Positions 10,182 to 20,889 of a stretch of 64,000 nucleotides of DNA are shown piece by piece. This DNA is from Ornithodoros turicata (Eukaryota > Arthropoda > Arachnida > Ixodida > Argasidae): assembly GCF_037126465.1 (NCBI RefSeq), contig NC_088201.1, forward strand, positions 85,216,273 to 85,280,272, written 5' to 3'. The translations under genes were made by a program, and so were the position numbers. Positions within the stretch are counted from its first letter, which is position 1, and the number at the start of each line of letters is the position of its first letter. The notes beneath the pieces were generated by a model that searched no databases, was not told the DNA's origin, and saw nothing but the letters and a program-made list of their open reading frames with translations.

Positions 10182-11870
10182 TAAAAGAAAGCTTCCTCTG
10201 GTGCTTATACACATGCACACGCAAAAGAACTCTTACGCAATCATGCTGTTCAACATGCTATCGCATCCGGAAACAACTGATACGGATAATCTTCGTCACC
10301 GCTCCACAGTCTGCTTGGTCAAGTTTGTCTTCCGAGAAACAGCTCACATATGACAGCATGACATTACATAAATTATATATGGTACTGCTTGTGACACGGT
10401 TGTCTGAACCCCGTGGTTTATCCCATCTCAAATCTCGAGGTGTTACAACACCATTTACTTCGAGTAAGAAACACGTGCAGCATATGGTCCACCTTTAAAT
10501 ACAATATCGGAACAACATATTCGAGGGCTATCAAGGAAATATGGGCTGCAGAACTACTGACAGGCGATTTCGGACAACCGTGTCGCGAGCAGTACATGAA
10601 CTCATGACTGATGTGAGGATGATTTTCGTTTTCTTCTCGCTTCAGTACAGTCTGTGATTGCGTACATTGTCAAAAATATGAACTGAATGCATTGAGTCCT
10701 TCTTTGCGACTTATTTCTGAGAACTTGTGGTGCCATTCTCATATCACGTACTCCACACTTAGGAGTTTGGAATTACAAATTCACAGATATATAGGTATTT
10801 TTTTTAGAAGCAAAAGCTTTGTAATTACTTCGCGCGAATAAAAGTGCGGGTGCTTAACTGTGTGGGCATATCTCACCTTGAGTCCGATATAATTCGTCCT
10901 ACAAAACACATGTGAGGGTTTACGTTATGTGCCAGAAATCTTCCCATTCAGGACGTGGAAAATAGATGCACTGCGACTTATCTGTGTTGCGGCTAATACG
11001 CGTTCATGGCGAGAAAGGCAAAGTAAAGGTAAAAAAGCCTTGGATCATATACATTTGGTGAGGTTAGCTAACTTTAGTTAGGTTAGGTCAGGTTGGGATA
11101 GACAGAGTTGGGGTTCTGGCACCTCCCACCTCCAGGTACGCAACCGGTGGTGCCGGTCCCGGACTCTGCCGAGTTCCCTCCCGAGCGAACATGGCGACTG
11201 CTAGTTTTGAGCGTCTTCCCGTCCATGGACACCGCGGGGCGGCTGGGGTCGTGGTAATGACAGTGGAATGTTACCGTAGTGAACAGATTTTAGAGAACAC
11301 ACCAGGCTAGACTGCGGCACTCGCGGGTTCAGGTTGGGAATTGTCGGGGAAAGTTTTCAAGGTTGTGAATGCTTTGTTGTTACTATCGTCTCTGATCGTC
11401 GTCGTATTTGTGATGTATGCGTAGTCATTATTAGTAGTAGAGGGCCTTGCCGAGGCTCCGACAAGGCGAAACTCAGACATGGACCCCTGACCCCTGCCCT
11501 GAGCCCTGCGCGTATTTTTCCCTGCGCGGCGCGTGTGGGGAGGGTTGTCCGCGCGCTTATCGGCGGGGGAGGGCTGCGCGTGCGCTCATCGTAGCGTATT
11601 TTTCAGCCTGGGCAGACTTCTTTGGCCGACTTCACATATTTTTCCGATACAACAGGTGAGTGGTTTAGTGGTTTACATGCAAAGACATGCAAAGAAGGGT
11701 CATACACAAAAAGTACAAGTGAAAATATATTTATTAATGCCATTCAAGTTGAGATATATTTATTAAAGCCAATAGTGCTGGGAATTGTGATGCCAATCAG
11801 GTGAAGGAGAAAAACCCAACCGAAAAACCTTCACCACCTGTAACAGGGCGGTGCTCGGGTGGAGGGCTGA
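10182..11870. other. No assignable gene; GC-rich island near 11.1-11.6 kb
   Basis: The sequence becomes GC-rich from about 11100 to 11600. A GGTTAGGTT-like stretch lies near 11076-11095. The frames there (86 codons or fewer) have no recognisable domain. This could be a promoter-like island or an element LTR, but nothing in it decides the matter. Confidence 0.3.
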
Positions 11871-12087
11871 TGTGGTGGGCGGAGCGTGACCGGAGGGCTG
11901 CGCGCTTACCATTCATCCTGGGATGACTTCTTTCACCATTTTCCTACTTGGGCCGACTTCCTTCCCATGACAGGTGGGCGGAGCGTGACCCGAGGGCTGT
12001 TGTGGTGGGCGGAGCGTGACCGGAGGGCTGCGTGCGTGCTTACCATTCACCCTGGGCTGACTTCTTTCACAATTTTCCTACTTGGGC
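11871..12087 (+). repeat. Direct duplication of an about 85-bp GC-rich unit
   Basis: The block starting TGTGGTGGGCGGAGCGTGAC occurs at 11871-11952 and again at 12001-12087, with a partial copy at 11972-12000. Each full copy ends in the same TTTCACNATTTTCCTACTTGGG segment. Confidence 0.85.
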
Positions 12088-12483
12088 GTCGCGTGGCCAG
12101 AGGGTCATTAGGAATTATGTTATGACTCTGTGTCAATGGGAAAAACTTAGCCAAGCACAATAGCAAATATTCCAATGTGACACAAATTTAATTTCTATTG
12201 AAGTGAATAGCACACACATAAGGCAATAATTCGAATCAACACATAGCATTAATATAGAACCTAACCGACATGTAGGGAAATAATAGCTACACCATATCAA
12301 AACGATCACCACATTTAATCAAAAAAGATATTCTTAATCAATATGATTATAAGCAAAATTATAAGTTGTATTATAAAAAGTCTAATATTCCTATACGCGA
12401 GAACCATCTTTGCAATAGCGGGAAGTTCTGATAGTTGTATGTAATTAACTGTGAACAGCAGAGATACTGGAAGACTATGGGAC
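12088..12483. other. AT-rich, no assignable gene
   Basis: No frame longer than 60 codons and no clear repeat structure apart from its AT bias. Confidence 0.3.
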
Positions 12484-12970
12484 ACGAACACAAGACAAAA
12501 TAAAATCTATACCACTACAAAGAAGATATTCCACTTTACCACATAGCACGCTCCTAGCCAACAAACAGAACAAAGAACGACATGAACACAAGAGGAAAAT
12601 CAGAAGAAAAAATCAAACTCATCAGAAAATAGATATATTAAAAACGAACTTCACCACATAGCACGATCCTAGCCAACAAACAGAACGACACGAACACAAG
12701 ACGAAATAAAATCTATACCACTACAAAGAAGATATTCCACTTCACCACATAGCACGCTCCTAGCCAACAAACAGAACAAAGAACGACACGAACACAAGAG
12801 GAAAATCAGAAGAAAAAATCAAGCTCATCAGAAAATAGACATGTTAAAAATGAACTTCACCACATAGCACGCTCCTAGCCAACAAACAGAACAAAGAACG
12901 ACACGAACACAAGAGGAAAATCAGAAGAAAAAATCAAGCTCATCAGAAAATAGACATGTTAAAAATGAAC
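12484..12970 (+). repeat. Tandem array with alternating long and short units
   Basis: The anchor CACCACATAGCACG begins near 12538, 12652, 12743 and 12858, giving steps of about 114, 91 and 115 bases. The two unit types share the block GCTCCTAGCCAACAAACAG and the word ACACGAACACAAGA. They differ in the middle: 'GAAAATCAGAAGAAAAAATC' in the long type, 'GAAATAAAATCTATACCAC' in the short type. This suggests amplification of a dimeric unit. No coding potential. Confidence 0.85.
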
Positions 12971-13797
12971 TTCAGAATGAAGAATGAAGAATGAATGAGC
13001 ACAGATTCCTAGGCAAATGCCTATTTTTGTTGCTGTGGTTGTAATAGTGCCTTATCAATACAGGGGCACGAACTGGGTGCTGAGGAACCTCCTCTATCAA
13101 TTTGAAGTGCCTATAAATGCCTATTCCAGCATTAGTGCCTATTTTGGCAAGGATGCCTAAAACTCCGATTACACATCGAAAAATGCCTTTAACAGCTCTA
13201 AGGCAGTGGCGAAACTTAATTGGCCATGTGAAATTGACATTGGTCACGTCCCACATCCTTTTGAAGCCATCGATCGCTTGAAAGGCGCAAGTATCTAAAA
13301 GGTGCTGAAATGTAAAGCTGATTATTGAAAATATGTTACTCTGTACAGTCGCTCGTTCTTTCTCTACCTTCTAGCATTGCGTTGTTTTGCACGTCGTAAT
13401 TGTAAAATATAGGCATGTTTGGTAACGGTGTTGTCGGGTGTGGGGTGAATGATGGGGTGTGACGAACGAAGGTAGGCACAGCACAGGCACGGTACGATCC
13501 CTACAGTTTCGCAACGTGAGGAAGCTGAACTCCTTGCGGGCAGTCAGGGCCAGAGTGGAGATTCTAGTCCACTATAGCCACAGGTACACGAGCGAAAGCG
13601 ACACCATGTCTAGCAGACTTGATCCCCATATTTGCCTGCTAGTGCGAGTCTTGTGGTAATGCTGAAAACGAAATGTAGATGGTAAAGCTTCCAAGGTTCT
13701 AGGACTAAAAAATTTGCGCGTTAGACTAAAGCCTCCGATGCTCCAAGCCCATCTCGCATAGCGCCAGTACGCTGCCCGCGACAAGCCCCTCTGAGAA
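12971..13797. other. No assignable gene
   Basis: A minus-strand frame at 12972-13256 and others are open but carry no recognisable motif. Confidence 0.3.
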
Positions 13798-15352
13798 GTG
13801 AAGGTAAGATACAACTTCATTGTGAAAGGTTGTGCTTCAGTGTTTGCTCCCATACTAGCAACTATATTTAATAGGTCTCTTAGACAATGTGTGTTCCCAT
13901 CGCCATGGAAAAATATATTATTCCTATACATGCATCTGGGTCGCACCAATTCTTCGGCACACTATCCACTGATACCACTATTTTCGTTTCTCGAAGTTCT
14001 TCGAAAAGATAACATTCATCCATCTTTTGTCGTTTTTTAAATCTTTGCTGTCAGCTACCAAGCATGGCTTTGCTTCTGGTAGAGCAGTAGAAACAAACTT
14101 GATCACTTTCCTTAATTATACGGGGCAAAGAGTAGCATCGGGCTTACAAGTTGATACTATTTATTTTGATTTTTTGAAGGGCTTCAATACGGTTTGTCAC
14201 CCATTGTTATTATGTACATTATCACCCTATGGTATTAGTAATCCGCTTTGCTCATGGTTTGCCTCTTATATCTCTGACAGATTGAATGTTGTTCGTGTCA
14301 ACGGTTATTCATGCTCTATAATGTATCCGCAGGTGTACCACAGGGGTCTTACCTAGGTCCCCTACCTTTTAACATCTTTGTGAATGACCTGCCAACTTGT
14401 GTGAAAAATTCAAATGTTCTTCAATAAGCAGATGACCTGAAGCTGTTAAGAGAAATTTCATGCTAATTAGAGATTGTGTAGTTCTCCAGGATGATATTAC
14501 TTCTCTTAGTGAGGAGTGCTATAATAACTTACTCACGCTTAATGATGGTAAGACACTCATGATTTCATTAACAAGGAAAATTAATTGGATTACCCACAAA
14601 TACTATCTTTCGACTTTAACAATTCTACGTGTCGATGTTACTTGTGATCTCAGCGTTCATCTTGAACACTCCTTATCTTTTGTTCACCATGTCAACAAAG
14701 TAACATCTGTAGCGATGAGAAACCTTGGTCTTATTGCCCGCATTTCGAAATTATTCTCGAGTCCTTCTTGCTTCTTACGTCTGTGCCTCACTTTGGTTGT
14801 GTCACATCTAGAATTTGCTTGTACCGCATGGAATTCTTTAAACTTGACAAGACAACAAGCGATCGAAAAAGTGCAGCAACTTTTCATCACATTGTTCTAT
14901 GATAGATACATTGGCGTTTCTATTTATTACAACTATCATCACCTGCCACGAAAATTACATTCGCCAACATTATTATCTCGTCCAGCTATTCATGATATTT
15001 TGTTCCTGCACGGAGTACATAGTTCATTCCCTCCTTGATTGTACCTATCGGCTATCGTCTCTTTCTTTTAATGTGCCGGCAAAGGTGCTATGTCATTCCC
15101 CTATTTTTTACACCGCTACACACAGTGACTATAGTCCATTAACATGCCTAATGACTAATTTCAATCACCTTTATCATCAGCACGGTGTCAGCATTTTTAT
15201 GCCCTGTAGCTTATTTTATGTAGTGCTGTAAAACCTATTGTTTAGCTGTTTGTTATATGATGTTTCTAATGTTCATTATTTTGTATTAGGTCATTCTGCA
15301 CCATTAGGTAGACCTCTATAGGTTCATGGGCACTTTATAAAAATAAACTTGA
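13798..15352 (+). pseudogene. Non-LTR retrotransposon, 5'-truncated reverse transcriptase
   Basis: Plus-strand pieces read as the 3' half of a LINE reverse transcriptase in several frames. HGFASGRAVETNL is followed by VDTIYFDFLKGFNTV (the F-x-D-x2-KxF(D)xV catalytic block, with N for the second D), then ADDLKLL as the remnant of the second catalytic block. The C-terminal thumb and connection at about 14610-14890 includes LEHSLSFVHHVN and LEFACTAWNS. The 3' end lies at about 15340-15352 in an A-rich AATAAA-like context. The layout fits Jockey/CR1-type elements. No endonuclease or ORF1 remains, so it is 5'-truncated, and stops and frameshifts make it dead. Confidence 0.75.
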
Positions 15353-16770
15353 AACTTAGAATGAGACAACAACTGGATCGCCAATGAAACTCGCAACAGG
15401 CATGGCTCGTGTTAGGCTCATGTCTTTTGGAAGTGAAGATCCAATAACTTAGTAAGCACGTAATACCTTCTGTTCATCTGGAAAATGAGCAGCATACAAG
15501 CTGTGTATGTGTGTCCTCTTTTCTGCATTCCTTCCAGTTTCTGATAAACACCCAGTGTGATAACCTGTGTCACGGGTTCGAGTCTGAATGAGCGGAATAA
15601 ACCTACACCCGTGATCAATGTATAGATTCGGACCCGGCTAGTGGAGGGACTGTGGCCAATGCGGTAATGAATGAGCCCAGACTCATTTTCAACAAACAAT
15701 GAAACTTGTACTTTTACTGAATACTTCACGACAAACACAGAAATGAAGGTATATCACACGCTAAAACATTCCACCTCTGCGATCCCACAAACTTTCCCGA
15801 CGATACTCTCTGCTCAATGATCCTAACATCACACTCGTCACCCAGGGGCCAACAAAATGCACACGATGTATCTCTGCTCGTTAAGATCACAATGAAAACC
15901 ACTACTCGGACTACTCGACAAAATGCACTACGCCAGTCTCATAGAAATCACTTAGCTGTATAGGGGTGGGGAAGTCCGAAGAAACTTCGAAGAGCCTGAG
16001 ACGTCTTCTTGTTCTGGCGGCGTGTCTTCTGCGTTTCCCTTGACGTCACACCGTGGCACACACTCTTGCACACTTCACATCAATCAACCACTTTCTATGC
16101 AGCAACCTGCATTCGACACTACAAACCGATCGTTACTTGAAAGAGAAACTAGTGCCGCCGCTACTCTTCCCAAACTTCCCCGGCGGGAAAACCGCTGCTA
16201 CCCCGTTCGCGTTGTCTTTCTTCTCCTTCCCAAATCGACTCCCGGACTCCCCCAATTTCTTCCAACTATCTCCTTATATAACCTCGTTAAACGGGGCTTC
16301 CAAAACTTATTTCACGGGGTATCCTTCTTTTCTTGGGCGGGAAAAAAGGGTCACCACGCCCCTGCCACCCAACACGACTGGCCACTTAACATAAAAGACG
16401 ATAATGTATTTTTCACTTTCCAAAAGACAGAGTCTGGAGACAATTCCTAGAATCTGGGGGCCAAAAGATTCTGGACAAAAAAAAAAAAAAAAACATGTGG
16501 CATCGGGTTACCGTAGACGGTGCGACCGACCCAAAAATGCCATGCCTGGCCTCGCCGCAGGGGGTCGAGAACAACCCGGAGTACCCACCCATACTTGCGT
16601 CGAAGTGTCCGGTTTCTTTACTCGGACTGTCCCTCCAACGCGTCTTACAAAACATCTGGAGGCAGTAAATTCTGAAATCCCCGAGCTGTCATGGCCAGCC
16701 GAACAAGTGCCCGTTCTAACTCTTGCCTAAATTAACTCGCAAAAAAGGAGAACCGAAATATGTTTAAACG
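15353..16770. other. Possible LTR-element sequence, no confident gene
   Basis: A plus-strand frame of 142 codons at 16022-16450 and its overlapping neighbours show no domain. If the 33-bp motif ending at 16803 marks an LTR start on the minus strand, part of this stretch would be that LTR, but its far edge is not identifiable. Confidence 0.25.
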
Positions 16771-16803
16771 CAAACTCGCACAACAACTGGTTGCCCTGTG
16801 ACA
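16771..16803 (-). repeat. 33-bp direct repeat, possible LTR edge (copy 1)
   Basis: A 33-base block identical to 18280-18312. On the minus strand it starts TGTCACAGGGCAACC, and the match begins exactly at TGT, as at an LTR 5' edge. It is preceded by a purine-rich stretch (GCGATGGGG) that could be a polypurine tract. Confidence 0.5.
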
Positions 16804-17600
16804 TGACCCCATCGCTAAGAATATTATAACATAATATTCCAAAACCCAAAAACAGGGCAGACCAAAGTTTTGTGGATAATACCTGACACAAACTCCACAC
16901 TCCACAAAAATCCACACTCGCAATGCAACCAATACTAAGAAAACAACCTAGGAGATGTAGTACAACGGCATCATAATCACATACCATCTCAACTAGCTCG
17001 GTTACATACACAGCGACTAAGGCCGGGGCACAGAGTAGATGCAACCGCAAATCACTGCGCGTACTACATCACTGCGCATAGCGACAACACCAAGAACACT
17101 ATATACGTTTGGCTTTTGCGCCGACATTAGGTCTTCCTCTCTCATATTCCACCATTATACAGAAATACATGTTTAGCGACAAACGTTTCAACATAAACCG
17201 ACTTCATGCGGGCGGGATACACATATTCACAACTGTGCCCCACATGGTTTCCACTTCGCCATCATGCACAGTACATCTCTGTGGAATTATTACACGCGCG
17301 CACACAAAAACGCAAAACTTGCAACGGTTCTTCACTTGACTCAAGTACACGTCCATCAAATTGCCTCTCCGACGTTACGTCTTCCACTTATGCACTCAAT
17401 GCAAGAAATAATACTCAGATGCTCTGAAATGCTAACAAAGAAGTTCTACGCTGCACTCATCGCATAACAGTACCAGACTTTCACAACACTACCGTGTACA
17501 ATTACAACTTTACCGAAACACAGAAAATGCCACCGCACTTCGGGACGTATTACAAAAAAATTCTTCTCAATCAACACATTGTCCTTAAATACAATTTGCT
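16804..17600. other. No assignable gene
   Basis: Short frames only; would be interior or LTR of the gypsy-type remnant if the edges at 16803 and 18312 are right. Confidence 0.25.
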
Positions 17601-18254
17601 ACGCAATTAGCCTTTTCTTGCTACCGACTCTCTTATTTCCATGGTTCTGCACGCTTTCCGAACAGATATGTCGTCGCCACCCTACTGCCGCTGGCTCTTT
17701 GACATCGGTACCGCTTCCGTCTCCATTCACCATTCCTCCACGGTAGTATATCTGCAGGCCTACCTTTTTGTTCTTCTCTCCACGAAGAACCCCTGTCGTC
17801 GCGCCTTTTGAAGTGGTTGGCAGAAAGCAAATTAGTCCTGCTCCCACACCGGCTATTCTTCTGCCAAGCCGCAATTGGACGATGAGTGTACCTCTGCTGC
17901 CTATTCTCTGGTCCTCGTGCATACGTGAGGCCGACAACGGCAAGCCCTTTCACCATCACCACCACCACCACCTGGTCCTCGTGCATTCGGGACATTCCCG
18001 ATTATCAAATAGTACAGTGGCGTTTCTATGCACTTCGCCGTGAGATGTCCAATGTAAAATGGAGTACTCACGAAAATTCTTGCCTCCGGTAAATTTCTCA
18101 TGGTTCCATCTGCAAGTTGAACGGGGCTGAGCTTTCCAGTCATATCCTCTTCTTTCACCAGTGCTCTTCTTACGATGACTGTGTCACTCCCTGTATCGCG
18201 CAAAACAGTCACATCGTGCAAAACAGTCAAAACAGAAACGTCAGTGCAAAACAA
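17601..18254 (-). pseudogene. Ty3/gypsy-type aspartic protease fragment
   Basis: The minus-strand frame 18254-17901 contains VLRDTGSDTVIVRR, with the retropepsin DTG active-site triad, then VQLADGT, LPEARIFVSTPFYIGH and ETPLYYLIIGNV. This is the flap and C-terminal 'IIGN' region of a gypsy-type protease. Two overlapping minus-strand frames down to about 17600 look like the linker between protease and reverse transcriptase. No reverse transcriptase follows, so the element is internally deleted. Upstream of the protease is a run of 'AAAACAGTCA'-like words (18205-18285). The copy is non-functional. Confidence 0.7.
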
Positions 18255-18279
18255 TCAAAACAGACAAACGCAAAACAGT

Positions 18280-18312
18280 CAAACTCGCACAACAACTGGT
18301 TGCCCTGTGACA
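18280..18312 (-). repeat. 33-bp direct repeat, possible LTR edge (copy 2)
   Basis: Identical to 16771-16803. It lies just upstream of the protease fragment on the minus strand, which is closer than an intact LTR and gag would allow. If it is an LTR edge, most of the LTR and gag have been deleted. Confidence 0.45.
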
Positions 18313-18600
18313 ACCCGTTGTTCGTACTGTCTTTCCCAGCCATGATCAGTTCATGAGTTCTGGCTGACAACTTAATGAAATTTGGTGCGAAGAAGTATGA
18401 GTTTACATACATGATAATATTATAATTTGGTGTGATGTGAGAACACAAGATAGACACTCATCATCTTGGCTAATGTGCACATGGTGCGCATGAATCCAAG
18501 GAAAAGAGAACTAATGGTTGTAGTATACATAGATATATTTTTAGACAATGTTAATACAGCATAAGTGCAGGCAAGCTGGTGGATAAATTGCATACTCACA

Positions 18601-18704
18601 GAAGCCTGAGCTTGGGCACTAGTAAGAGCGATACACACGAACTGGGAGCTCAAGAGCCCCGTGTGAGTGTCTGCTATTCTTCCTAGTGCCCAAGCTCAGG
18701 CTTC
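18601..18704. repeat. 22-bp perfect inverted repeat
   Basis: GAAGCCTGAGCTTGGGCACTAG at 18601-18622 has its exact complement at 18683-18704, with 60 bases between. A structured small element or foldback unit is likely. Confidence 0.85.
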
Positions 18705-19591
18705 TTCAAGTTTAGATATTATGTACACTTTTGATGACTAGCAAATAGTTGCACACGTTACAGAAACAATAAGACGGAAACAACGGTCTAGTGGGGGAAG
18801 GGATGCCCCAACCGTGTGCTTGTCCAGTGTCTCTCATGGTGACCACTGGGGTGATTGGCAAAATGCAGGACAGTGTTGGAGGCAGTACTTCTGCCTCGAA
18901 ACCAGCCTTCTGTGTTTTTCTTGTGTTTTGTCTTTCTTCTGTTTGCATTGACAAATAGTAGCTTCCCTTAATTTTGTGTCTTTCACATCTCACAAAACCG
19001 TGGTTCAGGTTTCTGAGGAAAGCAGTTGGAAACGCAGAATACTTGCAGATCATCCTGTATAATAGAGAGTGACCCAACTTCAAATGGCATACATTGCCAA
19101 CTTACACCAGCTTTTGGCCCACCGGCCCTCCCTTATATTGAAACCGGAACTTTACATTAAAATGTGCGTTTTCCCCTTAAAACATAACTCGTTAAAGTAT
19201 GACGTCTACTATAAAATGGAGCTACCATAAAGCAGCCTGGAAGCACCATCAGTTTACACGGGACAATTTTTTCCTCCCATGCCAGCTGGGACATTGTCTT
19301 TGGTGCCATTCTTTTCGGGACCCTTTTTCCTGGAGCAAGTTTTTCTCTAACCCAGGACTTCCACGTCTCTCTTGAGAAGGGTCAACGTGCAGCACCTTGG
19401 GTTTGGAAGCTTGTGTGAGTAAAGCATTAAGACTCCGACCAAGCAGGACAGAAGGCCCGTGCCGAATGAGGTGTGAGAGAAGGCACGTAAAATGTTAATA
19501 GGGAGTTTTAGTAGATCGTCACGTTGCTAAGCTTGGATTGATCGCTTCCTTTATCATATCGTTTTCATTCTAAAATTCCCTAATAACCGTT
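18705..19591. other. No assignable gene
   Basis: A minus-strand 123-codon frame at 18712-19083 has no recognisable motif. The rest holds only short frames. Confidence 0.3.
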
Positions 19592-19599
19592 TATGAGGA

Positions 19600-19754
19600 C
19601 GGGCGGATTTACGGGGGGGGGGGGGGTCCGGATGTCCTGACCCCACCCGCAATTTCTGTTGTTACATAGAGTTTCAATTGACCTTGGTTGTGCAATAACA
19701 TGTAATGCAAGGCAGGATCCCCCCCCCCCCAGAAAAATCCTGGATCCGCCTCTG
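19600..19754. mobile_element. G-run MITE with perfect 8-bp target duplication
   Basis: This 155-bp unit runs from GGGCGGATTTACGGGGG to CCTGGATCCGCCTCTG. It is flanked by TATGAGGA on both sides (19592-19599 and 19755-19762). Compared with the right end (CAGAGGCGGATCC) the left terminus has lost a few bases. It belongs to the same family as 10040-10151. Confidence 0.85.
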
Positions 19755-19762
19755 TATGAGGA

Positions 19763-20185
19763 TACTAAGCAACAATGAATAGCAAAGCGACGGTGAAGTC
19801 AGTCAATTCTGTACAGCATTCGTATTGCATGTGTAGAGCACCTATTCAATATTGGGGGTAGTGCTTCAAAATGAAAGAAAGAAAACTGGGAAGGTTATCT
19901 GACAGTAACAAATGTAAATGCAGCAAGTGACACACATCAAAAGAAGAACTGTGTGAGCATCCCTTCTATAGAGTTGAAGAAAGAAGAGCTCTTGTTCGTA
20001 TGTGTTCAGCAAGAATAGACGTTTTTGTCCTCGCAGATTCCTGTCTGTGAGTTACTGATGACACCTTAACAGAGCTGGTATTTTAGAGTGTACCTTATCA
20101 AAGAGTGTGCCTTATCAATAACTTTTCAGTTGAGAGTACGTAGTCTTTCTGTTCCCTCTTCATTTCATGTGGATGTGTCACTTGA
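19763..20185. other. No assignable gene
   Basis: AT-rich with no motif or long frame. Confidence 0.3.
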
Positions 20186-20189
20186 TGCG

Positions 20190-20535
20190 TTTCCATTTGT
20201 TACTGTAACATACCAACAACCCTGCTTCAGAACTTCAAGCTATTGGAAAGTAATTTCAAAAAGCAGTTCTCCTTGTGAACTAATAAGGACTTCTGATGCC
20301 ATTCGCAAATTCAAACACCTCAAGGAAAAGAGGTGCTGACGCCAAGAATCGAACCTGGTTCTTTTGATCTGTTCAATTCGTGGTCTCGGCACCTCTTTTC
20401 CCTGAGTTGTTTGATTTGAGAATGGCATAAGAAAGCTTTATTAGTTCACAAGATGAACTGCTTTTTGAAATTACTATCCAATAGCTTGAAGTACTGAAGC
20501 AGGGCAGTTGGTATGTCATAGTAACTAACGTAAAT
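20190..20535. repeat. Imperfect inverted repeat (about 140-bp arms) around a tRNA-like core
   Basis: The left arm (about 20190-20336) and right arm (about 20389-20535) are reverse complements with scattered mismatches. Shared blocks include CTTCAAGCTATTGGA and AGTAATTTCAAAAAGCAGTT. The enclosed 62 bases read on the minus strand as GGTGCCGA... to ...GTCAGCACC. They contain a plausible T-arm, CCAGG-TTCGATT-CTTGG, and a complementary GGTGC/GCACC end. Whether this is a tRNA fossil or chance is open; it is short for a nuclear tRNA. Confidence 0.7.
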
Positions 20536-20557
20536 GCAGCAGGTGTCACATTCACAT

Positions 20558-20620
20558 TTGATTTGATTTGATTTGGATTTTACTGGCGCACTAGTTACTA
20601 AGGCCATAATGTGCCGAATA
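20558..20620 (+). repeat. Shared LINE/SINE 3' end motif (GGCGCA...GGCCATAATG), copy 1
   Basis: A (TGATT)n run is followed by TTTTACTGGCGCAC and AAGGCCATAATGTGCC. The same arrangement, simple repeat then GGCGCA then GCCATAATGCGCC, ends the I-type LINE at 26456-26520. Similar ends occur at 31164-31215 and 33561-33625. Confidence 0.55.
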
Positions 20621-20889
20621 CTACTGGAAGTTTTACCTAGGTAAAACTTGTGTGTTCACTAAAACTGAGATAAATGCTGGATTAGTAATTAAAGTAATTA
20701 ATTAGTAATTAATTAAAATCACAGAAAGGAATTTAATTTCTGGGTGTTTGAGGCTTAAGAATCTGTGTCGTCCCTAATTACGGTCTGCCTCGGCCAATTC
20801 TCGTGTGAGAGGTTTGGTTTAACGGACACTACAGATTTGATTCAAGTGGGACTGTTGTTTCCCTGCACACTGTTACATGTTCTTTCTTT

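Noticed and set aside
10140..10498. Plus-strand frames of 144-173 codons over 9832-10498.
   Set aside because: They cross a MITE and a (TG)n tract and contain no recognisable domain.
12484..12970. CRISPR-like array interpretation of the tandem repeat.
   Set aside because: Units are contiguous, with variable blocks that are themselves repeated; there are no unique spacers and the genome is eukaryotic.
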